Shown here: one piece after another, positions 18,300 through 27,664 of the stretch
Position numbering within the stretch: the first letter of the stretch is position 1
How the letters are laid out: each line of letters begins with the position of its first letter
NCBI GenBank assembly: GCA_947503145.1
Contig: CANNCP010000002.1
Coordinates: forward strand, 62,001 to 126,000
Length of the DNA: 64,000 nucleotides
Origin: an uncultured Roseovarius sp.
Lineage (GTDB): Bacteria; Pseudomonadota; Alphaproteobacteria; Rhodobacterales; Rhodobacteraceae
Reading direction: 5' to 3'
The notes under the pieces: generated by a model
Told to the model about the DNA's origin: nothing
Seen by the model: only the letters and a program-made list of their open reading frames with translations
The model's database searches: none
Translations under genes and position numbers: made by a program

Positions 18300-19283
18300 A
18301 TGCCTAAGGATACGATTTTCAGCGTCGGCCTCGTGACGGCCTTGGCGCTTGCAGCCGGTAGCGCGTTCGCGCAAGAGGACTGTCCGAACCGCGGCGCGCT
18401 GGACGCGATGTATTGCGACGCGGACGGCGATCTAGTGGCCGATGCACCGACGGACAAGGCCAAATTGCAGGATCCGTCCACGCTGGTCTTTGCCTATACA
18501 CCGGTCGAGGATCCGGCAATCTACGCAGACATCTGGAGCCCGTTCATCGATCATCTCGCAGAAGTGACCGGCAAGAAGGTACAATTCTTTGCGGTGCAGT
18601 CCAACTCGGCCGAGGTCGAGGCGATGCGTTCAGGCCGCCTGCATATCGCGGGTTTCTCGACCGGGCCGACGCCCTATGCCGTGAACCTTGCGGGCAATAT
18701 TCCCTTTGCCATCATGGGCGGCGATGACGGCCAGTTCGGCTACAAGTTGCAGGTCTATACCCAGGCCGACAGCGATATTCAGGAAATGGCGGACCTTGCG
18801 GGCAAGCGCGTCGCGCACACCTCGCCGACCTCCAATTCGGGCAACCTGGCGCCGCGTGCGTTGTTTCCCGATCTTGGTGTCATCCCGGATGAGGATTACG
18901 AAGTCAGCTATTCCGGCAGCCATGACCAATCAATGCTGGGCGTGGTCGCGGGCGATTATGACGCCGCCCCCGTGGCATCCGAAGTGGTGGATCGCATGGC
19001 CGAGCGAGGTCTGTACGATCCCGAGAACGTCCGCATCGTCTGGCAAAGCGATCCCTTCCCGACGACCTCTTACGGCATGGCGCATGATCTCGCGCCCGAA
19101 CTGAAGGAAAAGATCAAGGAAGCCTTCTTCAGCTTCGATTTCGCAGGCACGGCGCTGGGTGAGGAATTCTCCGGTGTCAGCAAGTTCATTCCGATCACCT
19201 ACAAGGATCAATGGGCCGTCATCCGCCAGATCCAGAAGGCCAACGGCGTTGAATACACGCCGCAGGGACTTGCCGCCGAGTGA
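18300..19283 (+). CDS. PhnD-like phosphonate/phosphate-ester binding protein
   Basis: 327-residue periplasmic protein of the PhnD family, with a Sec signal peptide ending SAFA near residue 24. Family features are FAYTPVEDPAIYADIWSPFI, VEAMRSGRLHIAGFSTGPTP and KRVAHTSPTSNSGNLAPRA, the Ser/Thr-rich ligand loop of phosphonate-binding proteins. AGGGAGA precedes ATG 18300. First gene of an operon with PhnC-, PhnE- and HAD-like genes; no C-P lyase or phosphonatase gene is nearby, so the ligand may be a phosphonate, phosphite or a small phosphate ester. Confidence 0.85.
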   Translation: MPKDTIFSVGLVTALALAAGSAFAQEDCPNRGALDAMYCDADGDLVADAPTDKAKLQDPSTLVFAYTPVEDPAIYADIWSPFIDHLAEVTGKKVQFFAVQSNSAEVEAMRSGRLHIAGFSTGPTPYAVNLAGNIPFAIMGGDDGQFGYKLQVYTQADSDIQEMADLAGKRVAHTSPTSNSGNLAPRALFPDLGVIPDEDYEVSYSGSHDQSMLGVVAGDYDAAPVASEVVDRMAERGLYDPENVRIVWQSDPFPTTSYGMAHDLAPELKEKIKEAFFSFDFAGTALGEEFSGVSKFIPITYKDQWAVIRQIQKANGVEYTPQGLAAE

Positions 19284-19295
19284 CATCACCCTGTC

Positions 19296-19320
19296 GGGGC
19301 CGACCGTCTCGGTCGGCCCC
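19296..19320 (+). terminator. Hairpin between phnD-like and phnC-like genes
   Basis: A perfect 10-bp GC-rich stem (GGGGCCGACC / GGTCGGCCCC) with loop GTCTC lies between the binding-protein and ATPase genes. No T-run follows, so it is more likely an mRNA-stabilising or attenuating stem-loop than a full terminator. Confidence 0.6.
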
Positions 19321-19337
19321 GCAAAGAAAGCTTTTTC

Positions 19338-20110
<773 letters not shown>

Positions 20111-20114
<4 letters not shown>

Positions 20115-20905
20115 GCGCACCGCGCGATACTTGGGCAAAACCACCCTTCATCGCCAACCGCGCTCTGCGATGGGCCGTCTACCTTGGCGTGATCGGCTAT
20201 TTTGGATGGGTCGGCCTGACCATGCCCATCGACTGGAACCGCGTCGTCGAGGGCTTCGGGCGTGCCGGGCGCATCTTCGGCGGGGCCTTCCCGCCCAGTT
20301 TTGAGCGCAGCGGGCTGCTGATCGACGGTTTCCTCGAAAGCCTCAAGATCGCCGTACTGGCGACCGCGGGCGGCGTGCTGCTGTCGATCCCCATCGCCTT
20401 CATGGCCGCCCGCAACGTGGCCCCCCTTCCCGTCTTCTACCTCGGGCGCGCAATCGTCATCGTCGCGCGCAGCTTTCATCCGGTGATTGTCGCGATACTG
20501 TTCGTCAAGGCGGTCGGCTTTGGCCCCTTTGCCGGGGTGCTGACCCTCATCGTCTATTCCATCGGCTTCGTTGCCAAGATGCTGGCCGAGCGGATCGAAG
20601 AAATCGATTTTGGACAGGTCGAAGCGGTGCGCGCTGCCGGTGCGCCCTATCTCGCGACGCTGTTCTACGCAATCTTTCCGCAGATCATGCCGCGCCAGAT
20701 CGGGCTGACCATCTATCAGCTCGACTCGAACCTGCGTGCCTCCGCGGTGGTGGGCATCGTCGGCGCGGGCGGGATCGGCGCCACCCTTGCCAATGCCTTT
20801 GGGCGTTATGATTACGACTTTGCCCTTGCCATCACCATCGTCATCGTTGCCGTGATCCTTGTCTCCGAAGCGGTCAGCGGCATCATTCGGAAGCGCATCC
20901 AATGA
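20111..20905 (+). CDS. PhnE-like ABC transporter permease 1
   Basis: 264-residue integral membrane permease, about six hydrophobic segments. The EAA loop is ARSFHPVIVAILFVKAVG and VEAVRAAGAPYLATLFYAI, followed by RASAVVGIVGAGGIGATL, a PhnE signature. ATGA overlap with the PhnC-like gene and another ATGA overlap with permease 2 indicate translational coupling; two PhnE-like genes in a row imply a heterodimeric channel. Confidence 0.88.
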
Positions 20906-21711
20906 CCTCGATAAAGGAGCAGTTCGGCCGCGACGACTGGACCCGGTTCACCCTGAAACAGAAGCTGACGCGCTGGGTCATCCTCGCGATGAGTGCGCTG
21001 GCCATCATCTGGGCGCTGACCTCGATCGAAGTGATCTGGCCCTGGGTCTGGAGCGCACCCGAACAGATCGGCGACCTTTTCGGGCGAATGTATCCACCGG
21101 ACCCCAGCAACCTCGCCACAATCCTCAGGGTGCTGTGGGACACGGTGAACATCGCGACTTTTGCCACGGCCTTTGCCGTGCTGCTGTCACTGCCCGTGGC
21201 CTATATCGCCGCACAGAACACCACGCCCAACCGCGCCACGCTCTGGCTGGGGCGGTTGATCCTCGTGACTTCGCGGTCGGTGAATACAATCATCTGGGCG
21301 TTGCTTTTCGTGGCCATTTTTGGCCCCGGCATCGTCGCCGGTATTATCGCGATCATGTTCCGGTCGATCGGGTTCATCGGTAAATTGCTGGGCGAAGCCA
21401 TCGAGGAAATCGACACGCGTCCTGTCGAAGCCCTGCAAGCCACGGGTGCCTCGCGCTTCAAGGTCATCGTCTACGCCATCATTCCACAGGTCATGCCAAC
21501 CTTCTGGGCGGTCACGATTCTGCGCTGGGACATCAACCTGCGCGAATCCACCGTGCTCGGCCTTGTTGGCGCGGGCGGCATCGGCATCATCCTGCAAGGC
21601 GCCATCGACACCTTCAACTGGCCCGAGGTCGCCACTATCCTGCTCGCCATCATCGCGCTGGTCGTGCTGGGCGAAATCATCTCGGCCTTTCTGAGACGCC
21701 GCATCCTATGA
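20902..21711 (+). CDS. PhnE-like ABC transporter permease 2
   Basis: 269-residue permease related to the preceding one, with ITSRSVNTIIWALLF-like channel loop, VEALQATGASRFKVIVYAII and RESTVLGLVGAGGIGIIL. It overlaps permease 1 and the HAD gene by 4 bp each. It forms the second half of the PhnE-type channel. Confidence 0.88.
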   Translation: MTSIKEQFGRDDWTRFTLKQKLTRWVILAMSALAIIWALTSIEVIWPWVWSAPEQIGDLFGRMYPPDPSNLATILRVLWDTVNIATFATAFAVLLSLPVAYIAAQNTTPNRATLWLGRLILVTSRSVNTIIWALLFVAIFGPGIVAGIIAIMFRSIGFIGKLLGEAIEEIDTRPVEALQATGASRFKVIVYAIIPQVMPTFWAVTILRWDINLRESTVLGLVGAGGIGIILQGAIDTFNWPEVATILLAIIALVVLGEIISAFLRRRIL

Positions 21712-22619
21712 CAAAGACACGCAGCGTCGATCCGGCAGAGGCGTTCGATGCCTATCTGAAAATACGCCACCGCCTGCCACCTGCCAAAGAGAACGGACAG
21801 GCCATCAAGACCGATTTCGCCGACATCGTCGCGCCGTTTGATCTGATCCTGTTCGATGCTTACGGCGTGCTCAACGTCGGTGAAACGGCTATTGCCGGTG
21901 CCGCCCGCTCTGTCGCAGCGCTCCGGTCCTTGGGCAAATCCGTGGCCGTCGTCTCCAATTCCGCCGCCTATCCCAAAGCCCGAATGATGGCCCGATACGC
22001 CAGGCTCGGCTTTGATTTCACGCCCGACGAAGTGGTAACCAGCCGCGAGGCGCTCCTGCATCGCCTCAAGGCCGAGCCGCCGCGCCGCTGGGGCGTCATG
22101 CTCAACCCGGACACAGACCCCGGAGAGATCGCGGCGCTCGGTTGTGTCATCCTGACCGATGAGCCGGGCGATTATGAACAGGTCGAGGGCTTTCTGCTGG
22201 TCGGCTCCGACGGCTGGAACGAGCCCCGCCAGACGCTTCTTGAGGCCGCTCTGCGCCGTAGGCCTCGTCCGGTCTTTGTCGGCAACCCCGATCTGGTCGC
22301 CCCACGCGAAACCGGGTTGTCAAAGGAACCCGGATGGTTTGCGCACCGGCTGGCGGATGCGGTGGGGATTGAACCGGTCTTTCTTGGCAAACCTTTTCCG
22401 GACATATTCGATCTTGCTCTGGCGCGCCTCGAACGCCCGCCCAAGGCCGAGCGCGTGCTGATGGTCGGGGATACCCTGCACACCGACATACTCGGCGGCA
22501 ATCAGGCCGGGTTCGCGACCGCGCTTGTCACCGCCCACGGCTCGCTCAAGGGGCTTGATGTGCAGGGTGCCATCCGGCGTGCGGCGATCGTGCCCGACTT
22601 CATCGTGGATCAGATCTGA
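21708..22619 (+). CDS. Class IIA HAD-family hydrolase coupled to the Phn-like importer
   Basis: 303-residue HAD-superfamily protein of the NagD-like class IIA type, probably the TIGR01459 group. Motif I reads LILFDAYGVLN: the nucleophile Asp is present, but the usual second Asp position is Tyr, which resembles the DxWGV form of that group. VVSNSAAYPK is motif II, and VLMVGDTLHTDILGGNQAG gives motif IV. The 4-bp overlap with the permease gene ties it to the importer, suggesting that it dephosphorylates the imported compound. Substrate unknown. Confidence 0.78.
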   Translation: MTKTRSVDPAEAFDAYLKIRHRLPPAKENGQAIKTDFADIVAPFDLILFDAYGVLNVGETAIAGAARSVAALRSLGKSVAVVSNSAAYPKARMMARYARLGFDFTPDEVVTSREALLHRLKAEPPRRWGVMLNPDTDPGEIAALGCVILTDEPGDYEQVEGFLLVGSDGWNEPRQTLLEAALRRRPRPVFVGNPDLVAPRETGLSKEPGWFAHRLADAVGIEPVFLGKPFPDIFDLALARLERPPKAERVLMVGDTLHTDILGGNQAGFATALVTAHGSLKGLDVQGAIRRAAIVPDFIVDQI

Positions 22620-22823
22620 GCGGGTTTCGGTGATCGGCAATCCGCCGGGCCCCATCCGGCCCGACAAAGGATGCAAGACGTCAATCCCGATCCGATAGGA
22701 AACAAGTACAGGCACAGGCTTTCCGCGCTGCCATGCGCTGCGACAGGTCAGACAAGGCAAGATATCTGGGAAATACTCGCGGGCCGTTGATCCATGCTGA
22801 CCCCACCCATCGTTTTCCGTTTC
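22620..22823. other. Convergent gap between HAD gene and aldehyde dehydrogenase gene
   Basis: This 204-bp gap separates two convergent genes. A 6-bp stem CGGGCC / GGCCCG with loop CCATCC at 22646-22663 could act as a weak bidirectional terminator, but no T-run accompanies it. Confidence 0.3.
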
Positions 22824-24299
22824 TCAGGCCCAGTCCCGGCAGACATATTTGATTTCCATGAACTCTTCCATTCCGCGCCGCGCCCCTTCGCGGCCAAGGC
22901 CGGATTGCTTGGTGCCGCCGAACGGAATTGGCGCGCCGGTGACCTTGGTGCGGTTGACCGCCACCATGCCGAACTGCAACGCCCGGCTCAGACGGTAGAT
23001 CCGGCGCGGATCATGCGTGTGCAGGTAGGCCACCAGCCCGTATTCCGTATCATTGGCGCGCCGCACGACTTCCTCTTCGGTATCAAAGGGGGCAATTGCC
23101 GCGACGGGTCCGAATGTTTCCTCGCGCAGGATCAGCGCGTCTTCGGGGACATCCACCAGAACCGTCGGCTCATAGAACAACGACCCCAGAGCGTGGCGTT
23201 TCCCGCCACAGGCCACCTTGGCACCTTTGGCCAGCGCATCCGCTACGTGTTCTTCCTGTTTGCGCACCGCGTTTTCATTCATCAAAGGGCCGATATCAGG
23301 GTCATCCATCCCCATGCCGATGCTCAGCGCACTTGCCGCCTGCGTAAATCGGTCGCAGAACTCAGCATAGGCCGGCCGTTCGACGAATATCCGGTTCGCG
23401 CCAAGGCAATCCTGCCCGGATGTCGCGAATTTGGCCTTGATCGCTTCGGCCACGGCGGTATCCATATCCGCGCCCGCAAAGACAATGACCGGGGCGTGCC
23501 CGCCCAACTCCAGCACCAGTCTTTTGATCGTGTCAGCCGATTGCCGGTACAAAAGCCGCCCGATCTCGGTCGAGCCGGTGAACGACAAGGCCCGCACGCG
23601 CGCATCTCGCGTCCACGGCTCGACAATTGTGGCCGCATCGCCCGTCACCACGTTAAAGACACCCGCCGGAACACCCGCACGTTCGGCCAGTTCAGCCAAC
23701 GCCAGCGCGGAAAACGGTGTTTCGCCAGAGGGGTGTGCCACGATAGTACATCCCGCCGCCATGGCCGCCGCCGCCTTGCGGGTCAGCATGGCGCAGGGAA
23801 AGTTCCACGGCGTGATCAGGGCGGCGACGCCCACCGGCTCCAGCCAGACTTCGACTTCGGCATCCGGCAAATGGCTGGTCACGCTTTCGATGTTGGGGCG
23901 CTTGGCTTCTTCGGCATAGAACTCCACGAACGCAGCCGCATAGTCGATCTCGCCGCGCGCCTCGGAGATCGGCTTGCCCTGTTCCAGCACCATGATGCGC
24001 GCCAGATCCTCCTTGTGCGCCAGCATCAGATCGAACCAGCGCCGCAATATGGCAGAGCGATCTTGCGGCAAGAGATGTGACCACCCGGCAAACGCAGCCT
24101 GGGCTGCATCCACGGCGGCAGTGGAATCCTCTGCCGTGAGCGATGCAACATCCCCCAGCGGCGCACCGGTTGCGGGATCGTGGACGCCGAATGTTTCACC
24201 TGACGCAGCGCCGCACCACTTCCCCCCAATATAGGAGAAACAACGCACCAGTGTCTTGTCGGTAATGTCTTTGCGGACAGATAGGGCAGTTTCATACAT
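22824..24299 (-). CDS. NAD(P)-dependent aldehyde dehydrogenase, succinate-semialdehyde type
   Basis: 491-residue ALDH-superfamily enzyme oxidising an aldehyde to an acid. Catalytic Cys298 lies in SGQDCLGANR and general base Glu264 in LVLELGGHAP; ITPWNFPCAMLTRKAAAA and FTGSTEIGRLL are cofactor and substrate-site motifs typical of GabD-like enzymes. Odd point: the usual KPS segment that contacts the cofactor ribose reads AHPSGETP, with His at 189 in place of Lys. ATG 24299 has GGAGAG 8 nt upstream; the in-frame upstream extension lacks a good site. It could serve the aminotransferase at 29 kb or a Phn-linked aldehyde; neither is proven. Confidence 0.85.
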   Translation of the reverse strand: MYETALSVRKDITDKTLVRCFSYIGGKWCGAASGETFGVHDPATGAPLGDVASLTAEDSTAAVDAAQAAFAGWSHLLPQDRSAILRRWFDLMLAHKEDLARIMVLEQGKPISEARGEIDYAAAFVEFYAEEAKRPNIESVTSHLPDAEVEVWLEPVGVAALITPWNFPCAMLTRKAAAAMAAGCTIVAHPSGETPFSALALAELAERAGVPAGVFNVVTGDAATIVEPWTRDARVRALSFTGSTEIGRLLYRQSADTIKRLVLELGGHAPVIVFAGADMDTAVAEAIKAKFATSGQDCLGANRIFVERPAYAEFCDRFTQAASALSIGMGMDDPDIGPLMNENAVRKQEEHVADALAKGAKVACGGKRHALGSLFYEPTVLVDVPEDALILREETFGPVAAIAPFDTEEEVVRRANDTEYGLVAYLHTHDPRRIYRLSRALQFGMVAVNRTKVTGAPIPFGGTKQSGLGREGARRGMEEFMEIKYVCRDWA

Positions 24300-24502
24300 G
24301 GGTGTTACTCTCCGAATACCGCCGCCATCTTGCCGGTGCTGCAAAGAGGATGTGCCCGAAGAACCGGCCTGCCACAGAAAGAACAGCTGCCAGGCAGGCG
24401 TTAATCAGTCGAGATTTGTGCTCGTTACGATGGCGCAACCGCGTCCTTGGCCGGTTTGGTGGGCGCGCGAAATGGACTGATACTTGGCATCCACGGGCCG
24501 CC

Positions 24503-26437
24503 CTACCCCTTTTGCGCCAGAAACCGCCGCTTTGCCTCTTCCATCCGGCCCATTTCACGGACCGTTGTCTCGATGGCCACCTCGTCGGATTTGTCGGCAT
24601 AGCGGAATTCGCTGTCGGCGTATCTGTTGATCTCCTGCATCACCATCTCGACGGTAATCCGCTGGCGCAGTTCCTCGATCATGCCCATCTTGGTCTCGTA
24701 ATCCTTGAAGAGAAAGAGGTCAGGCTCTTCCATCCATTCATCCGGCAGCTCGAAATCCATCGCGCGGACCTTGACCGCGTCTGTGATGTTCTTGATCGCG
24801 CGCCCGGTAAAGCGGTCATCGACCTGCTGAATGCCCTTCAGATAGGTGCCGAGCTTGGCAATCGTGTCGAGCCTGCCGAACTTGGCATCGACCGTCTCGT
24901 AAACCCGCAGCAGACCTTGCTCATGCGGCTTGGAGTGCGTTTCGAAACTGGCGGCCACCGCGCTCTTGATCTCCTGCGCGGCAAAGGCCTGATGATCACC
25001 CAGCGGAATGTCGTGGTTCCGGCCCATCAGCAGGTTCAGGATGTCGATGTAATCCTCGCGGCTGATCGGCCCGTCCACCAGAAACCGCGCGCCCGCACGC
25101 TGACGCAGTGCATCATCCACGTTCTCGGGATAATTCGAGAACATGCCAAAGGTGCAGTTGCCGCGCACGACCGTATTCGCGCCGGCAAAGCTCTCCATCA
25201 GCACAGCGGTGATTTCCAGCTGCCCGGATGACGATTGCCGGTCGCCGCGCTTGCCCGCCAATTGGTCAATATCGTCGATGGTGCCGAACCCGATCACCGC
25301 TGGATCAATGATCGAATTGATGAATGCCTTGGCGTTTTGCCCGGATTTACCCTGATAGCTGTCGATGCTGTCGGTGCTCAGGTTCTGATACCGGAACGGA
25401 TACCCGGCAGTCTGGCAATAGTCGTGGATCAGCCCCGCCATCATCTGGATCAGCGTCGTCTTGCCAGTGCCCGGTTTGCCGTCGCCCATGAAGGTAAAGA
25501 TGAATCCACCCAGCTCGGCGAACGGGTTCAGCCGCCGCTCGAAATCATAGGCCATCAGCATCTTGCTCAGCTTCAGCGCCTGATACTTGGCGATATGGTT
25601 GCCGATCACCTCGTTCGGCTTCTTGAACGTCATCGTGAGCGTGGTGGATTTGGCCTTGGACGAGGGCGTAAACCCGCGAATGACAAAATCATCCGCCTCC
25701 ACCCGCCAACTGGCCCCGGTAAAGGCCCCCAGCCGCCCGGCATTCCGTGCGCGCAGCGCGATCTTATCCATCAGCGACTCGGCATAGCCGGTGACGCACG
25801 CCACCAGCCGCGCGTCGTCGGTGGCATACGCGGCGATGGTCTGGTCCAGCTCCCACAGTGCGCCATGCAGGGCGATCTGGGCATTATCGGTCAGCACCTC
25901 ATCGGCCTCGCCCGCCTCTACCGACACTTCGCTGCCATGCGGGCCGAGCAGAAAGGCGGCGGCATTGGCAAAGACATAACCCACCGCCAACGCCTCGGCG
26001 CTCAGAAGTTCGCTGAATTCGGTCTTGCGATCATCGGGTAGCGAACCTGCGAGGTTGACCCGGCGCAGCTCGGCCAGGCCGGTGGCCTCGGCATAGGCCT
26101 CGCCCACCGCCAATGCGATGGCAAGGGCACGACGCAGGCTGTGCATAACCGTGGCCTGCAGGGGCGACACCAGCGGATCATCACCATCCGCCCCCTTGAT
26201 CCGCGCGATCAGATGCACACCCTCGGCCCGCGCGGTGCTGCGTGTGACCAACCCGGGCGTGGTGGTGCGAAACCGCCGCCGCGTGGCGATGCCCGAAGAC
26301 TGCTCCTGGCGCGGCGCCTCCGCTGGTTTGGCGATCCGCGGCGTATGGTCGAACCCGTCCAGCATGCGTGTCGCCGCATCGTAGTGCTTGGTCACATCCG
26401 CTTCGCGCAGTTCCATCATGTCAGCTGTCAGGCTCAT
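24503..26437 (-). CDS. AAA+ ATPase of an unrecognised three-gene cassette
   Basis: 644-residue AAA+ ATPase with no close family that I can name. Walker A GDGKPGTGKTT is near residues 318-328, Walker B GFGTIDDIDQ near 374-382, a sensor-1 Asn in GMFSNYPENV near 435, and Arg-finger candidates in ALRQRAGAR just after. The first 300 residues form a separate, largely helical domain. Start: ATG 26437 follows GGAGAAGA, which favours it over the in-frame GTG 26449. It is the last of three genes read leftwards (coiled-coil 28741, unknown 27602, ATPase 26437). The gap to the preceding gene is 40 bp, so one operon is likely. It probably remodels or disassembles the partner proteins; that is inference. 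Confidence 0.75.
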   Translation of the reverse strand: MSLTADMMELREADVTKHYDAATRMLDGFDHTPRIAKPAEAPRQEQSSGIATRRRFRTTTPGLVTRSTARAEGVHLIARIKGADGDDPLVSPLQATVMHSLRRALAIALAVGEAYAEATGLAELRRVNLAGSLPDDRKTEFSELLSAEALAVGYVFANAAAFLLGPHGSEVSVEAGEADEVLTDNAQIALHGALWELDQTIAAYATDDARLVACVTGYAESLMDKIALRARNAGRLGAFTGASWRVEADDFVIRGFTPSSKAKSTTLTMTFKKPNEVIGNHIAKYQALKLSKMLMAYDFERRLNPFAELGGFIFTFMGDGKPGTGKTTLIQMMAGLIHDYCQTAGYPFRYQNLSTDSIDSYQGKSGQNAKAFINSIIDPAVIGFGTIDDIDQLAGKRGDRQSSSGQLEITAVLMESFAGANTVVRGNCTFGMFSNYPENVDDALRQRAGARFLVDGPISREDYIDILNLLMGRNHDIPLGDHQAFAAQEIKSAVAASFETHSKPHEQGLLRVYETVDAKFGRLDTIAKLGTYLKGIQQVDDRFTGRAIKNITDAVKVRAMDFELPDEWMEEPDLFLFKDYETKMGMIEELRQRITVEMVMQEINRYADSEFRYADKSDEVAIETTVREMGRMEEAKRRFLAQKG

Positions 26438-26477
26438 CTTCTTCTCCACGTCGATGGGGTTTCACCCTGCCACCGGT

Positions 26478-27602
26478 TCAATAACTCAACACCCGCCCAG
26501 CGGGGCTGACCACATATTTGGTGACACTGCTGAACCCTGGCGGCCTCTTCTCGGCCAGCACCTGATAGGGCCGTTCGGGCAGGATGATGCTGCGCGTCTG
26601 GCGGGTCGCTCCGGTTTCGGCACCGCGTCCGGCAAACGGGTCGAGCGCAAAAATCTCGCGCTCCACGGTTCCGAACCAGCCCGAGCGCTCGGATGTCACC
26701 CGCTCGCTTTCCAGAACCTCATCGGTCCAGGCCAACGCCCAGTCCTGCCCTTCGGACGCCGCCGCATCACGCAGAACCTCGCGCAGCGGGCCGGTCTGCC
26801 GGGTGTAGCGGTGCGAATACATCGGCCCGACATGAAACCGGCGCAGCCGCTTGGGGTGCAGGTTTGCAAACGCCTCGTCGACCCCGCGCGCAATGGTCAA
26901 CAGCTTCAGCCCGCCCAGCGCCTGACCCATCAGATGCGCCTGGCATTCGGGCCAGCGCCCCTCATCCTTGGCCAGCGCGCGGCGGCCGGAATCCTCGACC
27001 TCCATCATATAGATTGTCGGCAGGTTGATCTGGCTGTCATAGACCGCCCAATGCAGCAGGTAACGCCGCCGGTCGCTCAGCCCGCTTTGCCAGACAATCT
27101 GCGGATCGTTCTGCGCCCAGAAGAGATGGCCGCGCTGCAACTCTTCGTAATAGAGCCTCTGCGACAGCGCGAATTGCAGCCGGGTGGGGATCTGGCGGGC
27201 ACCGATGATCTGCTCGACCATCTGCGCCTTGAGCTGCTCGGTGCCCGGCAGCCCGTCCAGACGCTGCCGCGCCTGCTGTGCATCATTGGCCATGACCAGC
27301 AGTTCGTTGAAAACCGGAAACCCGCTCTCGTGGTTGTCCATCTGGAGCGCCGCGTGTGATTGCGCCGCACCGCGACCCACAAACAGGTATTTCATGCCCA
27401 GCGCCCGGAACGAGTAGGCAATGCCCTGCAAGTAGCCGGTCAGGATCTCGACCTCGTCCCGCGCCAGACTGCCTTGCGCATGCATCACGCCAGCAACCCG
27501 GCCCAAATGGCCGGTGATCCGCTCGAACTTGGTAAAGTAGCGGCGGTTGACCGCGAGATCTGCCAGCCCGACATGGTCGGATTTCGGTGCGTGATCCGTC
27601 AT
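26478..27602 (-). CDS. Unrecognised protein between coiled-coil and AAA+ genes
   Basis: 374-residue soluble protein, no signal peptide or membrane segment. The sequence is rich in Arg, Tyr and Gln (LQFALSQRLYYEELQRGHLF, HVGPMYSHRYTRQTGPLREV) and has no catalytic motif that I recognise. I have only a weak, unverified memory that such proteins are filed under DUF6638 next to a DUF6384 coiled-coil partner. The frame opens at TTG 27668, overlapping the upstream gene by 4 bp, but ATG 27602 gives a plausible start (MTDHAPKSDHVGLADLAVN); no strong ribosome site supports either. Its place in the cassette suggests a substrate or adaptor of the AAA+ protein. Confidence 0.65.
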   Translation of the reverse strand: MTDHAPKSDHVGLADLAVNRRYFTKFERITGHLGRVAGVMHAQGSLARDEVEILTGYLQGIAYSFRALGMKYLFVGRGAAQSHAALQMDNHESGFPVFNELLVMANDAQQARQRLDGLPGTEQLKAQMVEQIIGARQIPTRLQFALSQRLYYEELQRGHLFWAQNDPQIVWQSGLSDRRRYLLHWAVYDSQINLPTIYMMEVEDSGRRALAKDEGRWPECQAHLMGQALGGLKLLTIARGVDEAFANLHPKRLRRFHVGPMYSHRYTRQTGPLREVLRDAAASEGQDWALAWTDEVLESERVTSERSGWFGTVEREIFALDPFAGRGAETGATRQTRSIILPERPYQVLAEKRPPGFSSVTKYVVSPAGRVLSY

Positions 27603-27664
27603 TGCCCGCGCCTGCCCTGCGCGACTGCAGCGCGATGCATCAGCTGACGGCGGCTGCGCAAGGC

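Noticed and set aside
22794..24080. Plus-strand open frame of 428 codons opposite the aldehyde dehydrogenase
   Set aside because: No family features; the minus strand has an intact, motif-complete dehydrogenase.
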